From: an uncultured Streptococcus sp.
Lineage (GTDB): Bacteria; Bacillota; Bacilli; Lactobacillales; Streptococcaceae
Assembly: GCA_934196125.1 (NCBI GenBank)
Contig: CAKPVT010000001.1
Span: forward strand, 37,079-101,078
Length of the DNA stretch: 64,000 bases
Reading direction: 5' to 3'
This document shows, piece by piece, positions 24,959 through 34,369 of the stretch. Both the position numbers and the translations under genes were made by a program. Position 1 is the stretch's first letter, and every line of letters starts with the position of its first letter. The notes under the pieces are model-generated. The model was given only the letters and a program-made list of their open reading frames with translations. It was not told where the DNA came from and did not search any database.

Positions 24959-26209
24959 ATGGGCTATATTGATGAATTAGGTAAAAATGCTAAAGTAGCT
25001 AGCCGAAGTCTGGTAAAGCTTGGAACTGCTGAAAAAAATCAGATTTTAGGACAAGTTGCGGATGCTTTGCTTGCAGAGACAGACTATATTTTGGCTGAAA
25101 ATGCACGTGATGTTGACCAAGCACAAAAAAATGGTATTTCGCCTGTTATGGTTGACCGTTTGCGTCTAGATGCTAAGCGTATTGAGGGGATTGTTGAGGG
25201 CGTCCGTCAAGTTGCGGATTTGCAAGACCCAATTGGTCAGGTTGTCCGTGGTTATACCAACCTTGATGGCTTGAAAATTGTTCAAAAACGTGTACCACTT
25301 GGCGTGATTGCCATGATTTTTGAAAGCCGTCCAAATGTATCTGTTGATGCTTTCAGCCTTGCTTTTAAAACAAGTAATGCTATTATTTTGCGTGGTGGTC
25401 GCGATACCATTCATTCTAATACAGCCCTTGTGACGGTTATCCGAAAAACTCTTGCTAAAGCAGGTGTAAATGAAAACGTCATTCAGCTTGTTGAGGATAT
25501 TAGCCATGCCGTTGCTGAAGAATTAATGCAAGCTGTTGATTATGTTGATGTTCTTATTCCACGTGGCGGAGCTCGTTTAATTCAAACGGTTAAAGAAAAA
25601 TCAAAAGTTCCTGTTATTGAAACAGGTGTCGGAAATATTCACATTTACGTTGATGATTCGGCTGACCTTGATATGGCAACGAAGATTGTGATTAATGCCA
25701 AAACGCAACGTCCAAGTGTTTGTAATGCTGCAGAAAGCTTGCTCGTTCACAAAGCGGTAGCAAAAACATTCTTACCACAGTTAGAAGAAGCAATTGCGAA
25801 AGTTCATGCTGTTGAATTTCGTGCAGATGATAAAGCGCTAGCTATTTTCAAAAATGCAGTAGCAGCCACAGACGAGGATTACGGTACAGAATTTTCAGAT
25901 TATGTCATGTCTGTCAAAGTGGTTGATTCTGTTGATGACGCTATTGATTGGGTGCATCGTTACACGACTCATCATTCAGAAGCTATTATCACCAAAGACC
26001 TTGAACACGCTGAACGTTTTCAAGATGAAGTGGATGCGGCTGCGGTTTATGTCAATGCCTCAACACGCTTCACAGACGGTTTTGTCTTTGGATTGGGTGC
26101 AGAAATTGGTATTTCAACACAAAAAATGCATGCGCGTGGTCCAATGGGCTTGGAAGCTTTGACAAGTACAAAATTTTACATTAATGGTAAAGGACAAATT
26201 CGAGAATAA
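24959..26209 (+). CDS. proA: Gamma-glutamyl phosphate reductase
   Basis: 416 residues from ATG 24959 (MGYIDELGKNAKVAS), chosen for the AAAGGAGGA site just upstream; a longer frame from 24923 begins inside proB. Aldehyde-dehydrogenase-fold motifs include PLGVIAMIFESRPNV, ALRG-like ILRGG, the catalytic Cys in QRPSVCNAAE, and the C-terminal GLGAEIGISTQKMHARGPMGLEALT. It reduces glutamyl-5-phosphate with NADPH to the semialdehyde that cyclises to pyrroline-5-carboxylate. It is co-transcribed with proB and ends before a clear terminator. Confidence 0.95.
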   Translation: MGYIDELGKNAKVASRSLVKLGTAEKNQILGQVADALLAETDYILAENARDVDQAQKNGISPVMVDRLRLDAKRIEGIVEGVRQVADLQDPIGQVVRGYTNLDGLKIVQKRVPLGVIAMIFESRPNVSVDAFSLAFKTSNAIILRGGRDTIHSNTALVTVIRKTLAKAGVNENVIQLVEDISHAVAEELMQAVDYVDVLIPRGGARLIQTVKEKSKVPVIETGVGNIHIYVDDSADLDMATKIVINAKTQRPSVCNAAESLLVHKAVAKTFLPQLEEAIAKVHAVEFRADDKALAIFKNAVAATDEDYGTEFSDYVMSVKVVDSVDDAIDWVHRYTTHHSEAIITKDLEHAERFQDEVDAAAVYVNASTRFTDGFVFGLGAEIGISTQKMHARGPMGLEALTSTKFYINGKGQIRE

Positions 26210-26268
26210 TTGATTTTTGCTTACTGCTTGTCCTTATGCAGATGGCAGCCTTTACAATAAAAAACATT

Positions 26269-26302
26269 ACCAAAAGCTTGATATTATCAGCTTTTGGTTT
26301 TT
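26269..26302 (+). terminator. Terminator of proBA
   Basis: ACCAAAAGCT (26269-26278) pairs with AGCTTTTGGT (26289-26298), followed by T residues. Confidence 0.85.
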
Positions 26303-26343
26303 GTATTTCTGGTGGAAGTTTTAAGGAAGAATCTTGTAATTTA

Positions 26344-26352
26344 TGATATAAT
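26344..26352 (+). promoter_or_regulatory. Extended -10 promoter of the rsmH-ftsL-pbp2X-mraY operon
   Basis: TGATATAAT at 26344-26352 is a perfect extended -10. Transcription is expected near 26359, one base before the rsmH ATG (26360), so the message would be leaderless or nearly so. A weak GGAAGG lies between the -10 and the ATG and would be mostly untranscribed. Confidence 0.6.
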
Positions 26353-26359
26353 GGAAGGT

Positions 26360-27310
26360 ATGACAACAGATTTTCATCATATTACAGTACTTCTACATGA
26401 AACCGTTGATATGCTTGATATCAAGCCTGATGGCATCTATGTAGATGCAACGCTTGGTGGGGCGGGGCACAGTGAGTACCTGCTTTCTAAGCTTGGACCG
26501 ACTGGTCATCTTTACGCATTTGACCAAGACCAGACGGCTATTGATAATGCAAAAATTCGTTTAAAAGACTATATTGAAAAAGGACAAGTTACTTTTATCA
26601 AGGACAATTTTCGTAATCTTGCTTCAAATTTAGCCATGCATGGAGTAACTGAGATTGACGGTATTTTATATGACCTTGGAGTATCTAGTCCGCAATTAGA
26701 TGAACGTGAGCGTGGTTTTTCTTATAAAAAAGATGCTTCGCTCGATATGCGTATGAACTGTGACCAAGATTTGTCAGCTTATGACGTGGTTAACACTTAT
26801 GATTATCATGACTTGGTTCGTATTTTTTTCAAGTATGGCGAGGACAAATTCTCAAAACAAATTGCACGTAAAATTGAGCAAGCGAGAACAGTTAAGCCGA
26901 TTGAGACAACGACAGAATTAGCAGAAATCATTAAATCTGCTAAGCCTGCTAAGGAACTCAAGAAAAAAGGACATCCTGCGAAGCAGATTTTCCAAGCCAT
27001 TCGTATTGAAGTCAATGATGAACTCGGTGCGGCAGATGAGTCTATTCAACAAGCTATTGAGCTATTGGCAGTTGATGGGCGTATTTCAGTGATTACTTTC
27101 CATTCTTTGGAAGACCGTTTGACAAAACAATTATTCAAAGAAGCTTCTACCGTAGATGTGCCGAAAGGGTTGCCGTTTATTCCTGAGGATATGCAACCTA
27201 AGCTTGCTTTGGTTAATCGAAAACCTATTTTGCCAAGCGAAGAAGAGTTAGAAGTCAATAATCGTTCTCACTCAGCCAAGCTCCGTGTGGCTAGAAAGGT
27301 TCGTAAATAA
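26360..27310 (+). CDS. rsmH: 16S rRNA m4C1402 methyltransferase
   Basis: 316 residues from ATG 26360 (MTTDFHHITVLLHETVDML), the usual RsmH N-terminus. A longer frame from 26294 would start upstream of the -10 and is rejected. Class I SAM fold motifs are DATLGGAGHSEYLL, DLGVSSPQLDERERGFSY and the end FHSLEDRLTK. It N4-methylates C1402 of 16S rRNA in the decoding centre. It is the first gene of the division-and-wall cluster and lies 2 bases before ftsL. Confidence 0.94.
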   Translation: MTTDFHHITVLLHETVDMLDIKPDGIYVDATLGGAGHSEYLLSKLGPTGHLYAFDQDQTAIDNAKIRLKDYIEKGQVTFIKDNFRNLASNLAMHGVTEIDGILYDLGVSSPQLDERERGFSYKKDASLDMRMNCDQDLSAYDVVNTYDYHDLVRIFFKYGEDKFSKQIARKIEQARTVKPIETTTELAEIIKSAKPAKELKKKGHPAKQIFQAIRIEVNDELGAADESIQQAIELLAVDGRISVITFHSLEDRLTKQLFKEASTVDVPKGLPFIPEDMQPKLALVNRKPILPSEEELEVNNRSHSAKLRVARKVRK

Positions 27311-27312
27311 TT

Positions 27313-27636
27313 ATGACAGATAAACATCGTAACGAAGCTATTTCTAATGCGCTTAAAAGACGGATTAGAAAATTTTCGAGAATTGAAAAAGTTTTTTATG
27401 GTTCTATTATTTTGACGGCTATTACCATGGCTGTTAGTATTATTTACTTACAGAGCCGTAATCTACAAGTGCAACAAGAAATCACAAATCTTAATAGTCA
27501 GATAAGTGATATGCAGACAGATTATGATAATGCTAAACAAGAGGTTAACGAATTAACAAGTCGTAACCGTATTGAACAAATAGCAGGAAATGCAGGCTTG
27601 ACTAGCCGACAGGATAATATTAAACAGGTGGAGTAA
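27313..27636 (+). CDS. ftsL: Cell division protein FtsL
   Basis: 107 residues: basic cytoplasmic N-terminus, one membrane segment (about residues 37-54), and an extracellular leucine-zipper-like coiled coil (QEITNLNSQISDMQTDYDNA). FtsL forms a complex with DivIB and FtsB and helps activate septal synthesis by FtsW/PBP2x. Its place between rsmH and pbp2X is diagnostic, since the sequence itself diverges widely. It is 9 bases upstream of pbp2X. Confidence 0.92.
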   Translation: MTDKHRNEAISNALKRRIRKFSRIEKVFYGSIILTAITMAVSIIYLQSRNLQVQQEITNLNSQISDMQTDYDNAKQEVNELTSRNRIEQIAGNAGLTSRQDNIKQVE

Positions 27637-27645
27637 AAATAGTCT

Positions 27646-29913
27646 ATGAAGAAATTAATGAACCGTTTTTTAGACTATGTGGTAAAGGATAGACGAACGC
27701 CCAACAAAAACCGTGAGCGCGTTGGTCAGAATTTGATGATTCTGGCGGTCTTCCTTTTCTTTGTGTTTGTTATCAATTTTGCCATTATTATTGGGACAGA
27801 TACAAAGTTCGGACACAATTTGTCAACAGAAGCGTCAGAAGTTTATCAACAGACAGTAACCGTTCAGGCTAAACGTGGTACGATTTATGACCGTAATGGT
27901 GTTGCTCTTGCGGAGGATTCAACAACTTACAGTATCTATGCTATTATTTCAACATCTTATGTTTCATCAACAGGTGAAAAGCTTTATGTCAAAAAATCTC
28001 AGTATGAGAAAGTGGCAGAGATTTTAAATGGACAGCTTGGAATTGACAAGGGTGAAGTGCTGAGTCAGCTAAAACAAGATGGGCTTTTCCAAGTTTCTTT
28101 CGGCAGTTCAGGTTCTGGACTGTCATACAGTACAAAATCAGCTATTGAAACGGCTATGGACGAAGCTGGCATTAAAGGAATTGGTTTCACGTCAACACCT
28201 GGACGTATGTATACAAATGGTGTCTTTGCTTCGCAATTCTTAGGACTTGCCCAACTAAAAGAAAATAAAGATGGTAAAACATCAAGTCTTGTCGGGACAT
28301 CAGGTTTAGAAGCCTCATTAAATGATGTCCTATCAGGGACAGACGGAAAAGTAACATACCAAAAAGATAAAAATGGTAATTTGTTACTCGGTACAGAAAC
28401 AACTGTTAAACGAGCTATTGACGGAAAAGATGTCTACACAACACTTTCTGAACCATTGCAATCTTATCTTGAGTCACAAATGGATATTTTCCAAAATGAT
28501 GCTCAAGGTAAATACGCTAGTGCGACAGTGGTTAATGCTAAAACAGGTGAAATCTTAGCAACCACACAACGTCCAACTTACAATGCACAGACAATGGAAG
28601 GTTACAATGAAGATAACCTTAAAACATGGAATACCCTTCTATATCAAAGTTATTATGAACCAGGGTCAACCATGAAAGTCATGACCCTTGCTTCAGCAAT
28701 TGATGACGGTGTTTTCAACCCTAATGAGGTTATTTCAACAATCAATGGTATTACGGTTGCTGATACGACAATCAATGACTGGAACGTCAATGAGGGTAAT
28801 ACTTCGGTTCAGTATATGACGTACGCTCAAGGGTTTGCTTGGTCAAGTAACGTTGCCATGACAAGTCTTGAACAAAAGATGGGTAACGATAAATGGCTAA
28901 ACTACTTGTCTAAGTTTAAATTTGGTTATCCAACACGTTTTGGAATGGTCAATGAAGGTAGCGGTTTGTTGCCATCAGACAATGAAGTAACCATTGCTAT
29001 GAGTGCTTTCGGTCAAGGTATTGGTGTGACACAAGTTCAAATGCTTCGTGCTTTTTCTGCGATTTCTAATAAAGGGGTTATGCTTGAACCACAATTTATT
29101 AGTCAAATCTACGACCCAAATAATAGTACAGCCCGTAAAGCATCAGCTGAAGTCTCTGGTAAACCGGTCTCAGAAAATGCTGCCAACCAGACACTTGATT
29201 ACATGGTAACGGTTGGTACAGATTCACAGTATGGTACCTTGTATGATAGCACAGAAGGGGCACCGGTTATTCAAGTCGGTGATTATTCAGTTGCTGTCAA
29301 ATCTGGTACAGCCCAAATTGCCGCATCTGCGGAAGAGGGCGGAGGATATTTGACTGGTGATAATGACTATATCAACTCAGTTGTTGCTATGGTGCCATCA
29401 GATGATCCTGACTTTATCATGTATGTTACCCTTCAACAACCAACCACGACTTTCAAACATTCTTTCTGGAAAGACGTGGTTAATCCTGTTCTTGAACGTG
29501 CTATGATGATTAAGGATACTTTGACAAGTACAGCCGTGACTGGTACAGATACAGAAACTAAATACCAATTGAAAGATTACATCGGAAAAACACCTGGTGA
29601 TACTGCTCAGGAACTTCGTAATAATCTTGTTCAACCAGTTGTTGTTGGGTCAGGTAGCAAGATTAAGAAAATGTCTAAAAAAGTCGGAAGCAACCTTTCT
29701 GCTAATGAGCAAATCTTGCTTTGGACAGGTGATCTTGAAACAGTGCCAGATATGTATGGTTGGACGAAAGAAAATGTTGAAAAATTTGCTAAATGGACTG
29801 GAATTAAGATAACCTTTAAGGGTTCCGATTCGGGAACAGTCACGAAACAAAGTATCGAATCCGAAACAGATATCGACGGTGTTAAAAAAATTACAATTAC
29901 TCTAGGAGAATAA
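27646..29913 (+). CDS. pbp2X: Penicillin-binding protein 2x
   Basis: 755 residues, class B PBP. N-terminal membrane anchor (about 30-50), dimerisation domain starting KRGTIYDRNG, and transpeptidase domain with STMK (Ser341-Lys344), SSN (400-402) and KSGT (552-555). Two C-terminal PASTA domains occupy about residues 640-755. It is the essential septal transpeptidase and the primary target of several beta-lactams. All three catalytic motifs are canonical. It lies between ftsL and mraY with a 6-base gap to the latter. Confidence 0.95.
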   Translation: MKKLMNRFLDYVVKDRRTPNKNRERVGQNLMILAVFLFFVFVINFAIIIGTDTKFGHNLSTEASEVYQQTVTVQAKRGTIYDRNGVALAEDSTTYSIYAIISTSYVSSTGEKLYVKKSQYEKVAEILNGQLGIDKGEVLSQLKQDGLFQVSFGSSGSGLSYSTKSAIETAMDEAGIKGIGFTSTPGRMYTNGVFASQFLGLAQLKENKDGKTSSLVGTSGLEASLNDVLSGTDGKVTYQKDKNGNLLLGTETTVKRAIDGKDVYTTLSEPLQSYLESQMDIFQNDAQGKYASATVVNAKTGEILATTQRPTYNAQTMEGYNEDNLKTWNTLLYQSYYEPGSTMKVMTLASAIDDGVFNPNEVISTINGITVADTTINDWNVNEGNTSVQYMTYAQGFAWSSNVAMTSLEQKMGNDKWLNYLSKFKFGYPTRFGMVNEGSGLLPSDNEVTIAMSAFGQGIGVTQVQMLRAFSAISNKGVMLEPQFISQIYDPNNSTARKASAEVSGKPVSENAANQTLDYMVTVGTDSQYGTLYDSTEGAPVIQVGDYSVAVKSGTAQIAASAEEGGGYLTGDNDYINSVVAMVPSDDPDFIMYVTLQQPTTTFKHSFWKDVVNPVLERAMMIKDTLTSTAVTGTDTETKYQLKDYIGKTPGDTAQELRNNLVQPVVVGSGSKIKKMSKKVGSNLSANEQILLWTGDLETVPDMYGWTKENVEKFAKWTGIKITFKGSDSGTVTKQSIESETDIDGVKKITITLGE

Positions 29914-29919
29914 ACTAAG

Positions 29920-30933
29920 ATGTTTTTAAGTTTAATCGCAGGTATTGTCGCTTTTGTGTTGACAGTATTTGCCATGCCCCACTTTATCCGTATTTACCAA
30001 ATCAAGAAAATCGGTGGGCAACAAATGCACGAGGATGTCAAACAACATTTGGCTAAAGCTGGTACTCCAACCATGGGAGGAACAGTTTTTCTAACAGTCG
30101 GAATCCTTGTTAGCCTCATTTTTAGTTTGTTTGTCGAAAAGCAAAACGGTGCTTCAATGGGAGCAACGGCAGGCATTCTTTTGGTGGTTCTCATTTATGG
30201 GATTATTGGTTTTCTTGATGATTTTTTGAAAATCTTTAAACAAATTAATGAAGGCTTGACACCTTGGCAAAAAATGAGCTTGCAAATTATTGGTGGCTTG
30301 ATTTTCTATTTCGTTCATGTCCGTCCAAGCGGAACAGATAATTTAAATGTCTTTGGTTTTGACCTTCATCTTGGTATTCTTTACGTTTTCTTTGTTCTTT
30401 TCTGGGTTGTTGGCTTTTCAAACGCCGTTAATTTGACAGACGGTATTGACGGTTTGGCTTCTATTTCAGTTGCTATCAGCTTGTTTGCCTATGGTATCAT
30501 CGCCTTTGTTCAACGACAATTTGATGTCTTGTTGATTATTGTGACAATGATTGGTGCTTTGTTTGGCTTCTTTGTCTTTAACCATAAACCTGCCAAGGTC
30601 TTTATGGGTGATGTGGGAAGTCTGGCTTTAGGAGCAATGCTTGCAGCGATTTCCATTGCACTTCGCCAAGAGTGGACTTTGTTAATCATTGGTATCGTTT
30701 ATGTCTTTGAAACAAGTTCAGTCATGCTTCAAGTGTCATATTTCAAATACACGAAGAAAAAATATGGTGAAGGGCGTCGTATTTTCCGCATGACACCATT
30801 CCATCATCATTTGGAACTTGGTGGTTTGACAGGAAAATCAGAAAAATGGTCAGAATGGAAAGTTGATGCTTTCTTGTGGAGTGTTGGCGTTATTGCCAGT
30901 ATTTTGACCTTGATTGCACTTTACGCATTTTAA
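29920..30933 (+). CDS. mraY: Phospho-N-acetylmuramoyl-pentapeptide transferase
   Basis: 337 residues with about ten membrane segments. Catalytic motifs are DDFLKIFK, NLTDGIDGLA and FMGDVGSLALGA, with FHHHLE and GLTGKSE near the C-terminus. It transfers phospho-MurNAc-pentapeptide to undecaprenyl phosphate, making lipid I. It is the last gene of the division cluster and is closed by a terminator 6 bases downstream. Confidence 0.96.
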   Translation: MFLSLIAGIVAFVLTVFAMPHFIRIYQIKKIGGQQMHEDVKQHLAKAGTPTMGGTVFLTVGILVSLIFSLFVEKQNGASMGATAGILLVVLIYGIIGFLDDFLKIFKQINEGLTPWQKMSLQIIGGLIFYFVHVRPSGTDNLNVFGFDLHLGILYVFFVLFWVVGFSNAVNLTDGIDGLASISVAISLFAYGIIAFVQRQFDVLLIIVTMIGALFGFFVFNHKPAKVFMGDVGSLALGAMLAAISIALRQEWTLLIIGIVYVFETSSVMLQVSYFKYTKKKYGEGRRIFRMTPFHHHLELGGLTGKSEKWSEWKVDAFLWSVGVIASILTLIALYAF

Positions 30934-30939
30934 TAAATG

Positions 30940-30966
30940 AACGAGCTGGGTTTCTAGCTCGTTTTT
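30940..30966 (+). terminator. Terminator of the division cluster
   Basis: AACGAGCT (30940-30947) pairs with AGCTCGTT (30956-30963), followed by T residues. Confidence 0.8.
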
Positions 30967-31017
30967 GATTCTAAATCGCAGTGTACTTTGCTTTAATCAC
31001 CCTTTTAATGATATAAA

Positions 31018-31068
31018 TGATATAATAGAAAAGAATGAAAAAAATTGCCTAGTCGCTTTTGGCTAGGG
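31018..31068 (+). promoter_or_regulatory. Helicase promoter and leader hairpin
   Basis: TGATATAAT at 31018-31026 is an extended -10. A CCTAG / CTAGG hairpin follows at 31048-31067 in the 108-base leader. It could be a structural element of the leader; no T run makes it a terminator. Confidence 0.45.
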
Positions 31069-31140
31069 ATTAAACGATAAGTAAATAATATAGAGAAATT
31101 TTCAAGTGAAACTTGATGAGATAAAAAATTGAGGTAAAAC

Positions 31141-32484
31141 ATGTCTTTTAACGATTTTAATTTTAAGCCCTACATTCGTGAGGCGCTTGCAGAGCTTAAA
31201 TTCACAAATCCGACAGAAGTGCAACAAAAGTTAATTCCCATTGTGCGTTCTGGTCGTGATTTGGTTGGAGAATCTAAAACTGGTTCAGGAAAAACGCACA
31301 CTTTCTTGTTGCCGATTTTTGAAAAATTAGATGAAAACAGCAATAATGTTCAGGTGGTTATCACAGCACCAAGTCGTGAGTTGGCAACGCAAATTTATCA
31401 AGCAACTAAACAAATTGCTGAAAAATCTGAAACAGAAATTCGTGTGGCAAATTACGTTGGTGGTACAGATAAACTACGTCAAATTGAAAAATTGAAATCA
31501 TCTCAGCCACACATCGTCATTGGTACACCTGGTCGTATCTATGATTTGGTCAAATCAGGTGATTTGGAAATTTATAAAGCTCATACCTTTGTTGTTGATG
31601 AAGCTGATATGACGCTTGATATGGGATTCCTTGATACGGTGGATAAGATTGCAGGGACATTGCCAAAAGATGTTCAAATTTTGGTTTTTTCAGCGACTAT
31701 TCCACAAAAATTGCAACCCTTCTTGAAAAAATATTTGACAAATCCAGTCATGGAAAAAATCAAGACAACTACTGTTATCGCAGACACAATTGATAATTGG
31801 TTGGTTTCAACTAAGGAACGTGATAAAAATGCGCAAATCTTGGAGATCACTAAAGCCCTAACTCCATATCTTGCGATGATTTTTGTAAACACAAAAGAAC
31901 GTGCAGATGAGTTGCATAGCTATCTTGTGTCAAATGGATTGAAAGTGGCAAAAATTCACGGCGATATTCCTCCACGTGAACGTAAACGCACCATGAACCA
32001 AATCAAAAAACTGTCATACGAATACATTGTGGCGACAGATTTGGCAGCGCGTGGGATTGATATTGAAGGAGTTAGTCATGTTATCAATGATGCTATTCCG
32101 CAAGATTTATCATTCTTTGTGCACCGTGTTGGACGTACAGGACGTAATGGTTTAAATGGTATTGCGATTACGCTTTACAAACCAAGTGACGATTCTGATA
32201 TTCGTGAACTTGAAAAAATGGGGATTAAATTTGTCCCTAAAATGCTTAAAAATGGTGAATTTCAAGATACTTACGACCGTGACCATCGAGCTAACCGCGA
32301 AAAATCTTACCAAAAATTAGATACTGAAATGATTGGTTTGGTTAAAAAGAAAAAGAAAAAAATCAAACCAGGCTACAAGAAAAAAATTCAATGGAAAGTT
32401 GATGAAAAACGTAAACGTGAACGCCGTGCCGCTAATCGTGCCAAAGGACGTGCTGAACGTAAAGCAAGAAAACAAACTTTCTAG
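31141..32484 (+). CDS. DEAD-box RNA helicase (CshB-like)
   Basis: 447 residues. Helicase motifs in order are the Q motif region (FTNPTEVQQKLIP), motif I ESKTGSGKTHT, Ia APSRELA, Ib TPGR, motif II DEAD, motif III SAT, and VI HRVGRTGRNG. The C-terminal tail is very rich in Lys and Arg (from about residue 400), as in RNA-binding extensions of cold-shock-type helicases. These enzymes unwind structured RNA in ribosome assembly and mRNA decay. Motif II reads VDEADMTLD. It has its own promoter and terminator. Confidence 0.93.
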   Translation: MSFNDFNFKPYIREALAELKFTNPTEVQQKLIPIVRSGRDLVGESKTGSGKTHTFLLPIFEKLDENSNNVQVVITAPSRELATQIYQATKQIAEKSETEIRVANYVGGTDKLRQIEKLKSSQPHIVIGTPGRIYDLVKSGDLEIYKAHTFVVDEADMTLDMGFLDTVDKIAGTLPKDVQILVFSATIPQKLQPFLKKYLTNPVMEKIKTTTVIADTIDNWLVSTKERDKNAQILEITKALTPYLAMIFVNTKERADELHSYLVSNGLKVAKIHGDIPPRERKRTMNQIKKLSYEYIVATDLAARGIDIEGVSHVINDAIPQDLSFFVHRVGRTGRNGLNGIAITLYKPSDDSDIRELEKMGIKFVPKMLKNGEFQDTYDRDHRANREKSYQKLDTEMIGLVKKKKKKIKPGYKKKIQWKVDEKRKRERRAANRAKGRAERKARKQTF

Positions 32485-32491
32485 AAAACAG

Positions 32492-32519
32492 AATCCCGAA
32501 ATAACTTCGGGATTTTTTT
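32492..32519 (+). terminator. Terminator of the helicase gene
   Basis: AATCCCGAA pairs with TTCGGGATT around ATAAC, followed by a run of seven T. Confidence 0.85.
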
Positions 32520-32666
32520 GTATAGATACCGCTTGGTTAGCTTTGTCAAGAAATGTGATTTATTTCTTGATAGTTTTTTCTTATCAAGTCCATAGAAAAA
32601 ATGTATTGGGAAAGTGTGACTAAGTTTGATAGACTGGAAAGGAATTATTAGAAAAGAGGCAGACAA

Positions 32667-33491
32667 ATGAAAAAGAGGAGATTACTATCGTTTGGTTTCT
32701 TATTTTTGTTGACACTAGCTCTGGAGGCTTGTTCCAATCAATCACAATCAAGTGGTAAAACAGTCATCAAAGTGGCAACAGACTCAGATACAGCACCATT
32801 TACTTACAAAGAAAATGACACCTTTAAAGGTTACGATATTGATGTGGTGAAAGCCATTTTTAAGGATTCCAAGAAATATAAAGTTGAATTTGTGACAACG
32901 GCGTTTGATTCTATTTTAACAGGAGTAGATGCAGACCGTTACCAAATTGCGGCAAATAACTTTAACTATAATGAAGAACGTGCTGAAAAGTACCTTTTCT
33001 CAGACCAAATTTCTAAATCAAACTATGCTATAACAAGTGCCGAAGAGACAAGTTATGATAGTCTTGATGATTTATCTGGAAAATCAACTGAAGTGATTTC
33101 AGGTTCTAACTATGCTCAAGTTTTAGAAAAATGGAACGATGAAAATCCTGATAAAGAGCCAATTAAGATTAATTACGCTTCTAGTTCAACAGGATTGACA
33201 ACACGTGTGCAACATATTGAAAATGGAACAATCGACTTTATTTTGTATGATGCGATTTCATCGAATTATCTTGTTGAGGACCAAGGCTTCAATTTGACAG
33301 TGACCAATGTAACAGATGATATTGGTGGCGAAACAGATGGTTTAGAATACTTGCTGTTTGCAGATACAGATGAGGGAGCTAAACTACAAAAATTTGTCAA
33401 TAAACGTATCAAAGAGTTAAAAGACGATGGCACATTGGCTGAATTGGGCGAGCAATATTTTGGCGGCGACTTCGTTTCAACAATCGATTAA
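32667..33491 (+). CDS. Amino-acid ABC transporter substrate-binding lipoprotein
   Basis: 274 residues. A signal peptide of about 21 residues ends in the lipobox LEAC, so the mature protein is lipid-anchored. The solute-binding family 3 fold is visible (IKVATDSDTAPFTYKENDTFKGYDID; RYQIAANNF), as used for cystine, glutamine and polar amino acids. The tight triad with permease and ATPase genes 75 and 878 bases on, and resemblance to the TcyA/cystine group, favour cystine or a related polar amino acid. Exact ligand cannot be read from sequence. Confidence 0.88.
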   Translation: MKKRRLLSFGFLFLLTLALEACSNQSQSSGKTVIKVATDSDTAPFTYKENDTFKGYDIDVVKAIFKDSKKYKVEFVTTAFDSILTGVDADRYQIAANNFNYNEERAEKYLFSDQISKSNYAITSAEETSYDSLDDLSGKSTEVISGSNYAQVLEKWNDENPDKEPIKINYASSSTGLTTRVQHIENGTIDFILYDAISSNYLVEDQGFNLTVTNVTDDIGGETDGLEYLLFADTDEGAKLQKFVNKRIKELKDDGTLAELGEQYFGGDFVSTID

Positions 33492-33565
33492 AAATGAAAA
33501 AGGAAAAGAAAAGGATTGGTGGTAGGGCTATCGTTATAGCGTAGGATAATAGAAAAGGAGCTCAT

Positions 33566-34369
33566 ATGACTTTAACAACATTAGCAGCTGGCTTGTCTTG
33601 GTATGATAAGTTGGTTGAAAAAATTCCAGAGGGTCAATTATTCAGTTGGCGAGCGGTTTTTGATGCCATTCCGTCTTTAATAGAACGTTTACCAACAACG
33701 CTTGGCTTAACAATAGCAGGTGCGATATTTGGCTTGTTGTTAGCTTTGCTATTTGCTATCGTGAAAATCAATCGCACAAAGTTTTTGTATCCGATTCAAG
33801 CTATTTTTGTTAGCTTTTTACGTGGAACACCTATCCTTGTTCAACTTATGTTGACTTACTACGGTATCCCACTTTTCTTGAAATTTCTCAAAATAAGATA
33901 CGGTTTTGATTGGAATATCAATGCTATTCCAGCATCTGTTTTTGCGGTAACTGCATTTGCTTTCAATGAAGCGGCATACACTAGCGAAACCATTCGAGCT
34001 GCGGTTCAAGCTGTGGATGTCGGAGAAATTGAAGCTGCGCGTAGCTTGGGAATGACCTCCTTTCAAGTTTACCGTCGCGTGATTATTCCAAATGCAGCTG
34101 TCATAGCAACGCCGACGTTGATTAACAGCTTGATTGGCTTGACGAAGGGAACATCATTGGCATTTAATGCAGGTATTGTTGAAATGTTTGCCCAAGCGCA
34201 GATTTTAGGTGGTTCGGATTATCGCTATTTTGAACGTTACATTTCAGTTGCGCTTGTTTACTGGGTAATCAGTATTATTATTGAACAAATCGGTCGTCTC
34301 ATTGAAAAACGAATGGACATTGATATGCCTCAATCAAGTCAAAAAGAAGTGACAGGAGGTATTCGCTGA
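33566..34369 (+). CDS. Amino-acid ABC transporter permease
   Basis: 267 residues, with an amino-acid-permease (HisM-type) core: FLRGTPILVQLML, the EAA motif AIRA-like EAARSLGMTSFQVYRRVIIP, and about five membrane segments. It forms the membrane channel for the binding protein upstream. Its stop overlaps the ATG of the ATPase gene by 1 base (TGATG), so the two are coupled. Confidence 0.93.
   Translation: MTLTTLAAGLSWYDKLVEKIPEGQLFSWRAVFDAIPSLIERLPTTLGLTIAGAIFGLLLALLFAIVKINRTKFLYPIQAIFVSFLRGTPILVQLMLTYYGIPLFLKFLKIRYGFDWNINAIPASVFAVTAFAFNEAAYTSETIRAAVQAVDVGEIEAARSLGMTSFQVYRRVIIPNAAVIATPTLINSLIGLTKGTSLAFNAGIVEMFAQAQILGGSDYRYFERYISVALVYWVISIIIEQIGRLIEKRMDIDMPQSSQKEVTGGIR

Noticed and set aside
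29631..29975. Minus-strand ORF across the pbp2X-mraY junction
   Set aside because: Antisense to two well-defined genes; no signals of its own.
32333..32623. Plus-strand ORF at the helicase 3' end
   Set aside because: It runs through the helicase's Lys-rich tail in another frame and across its terminator.
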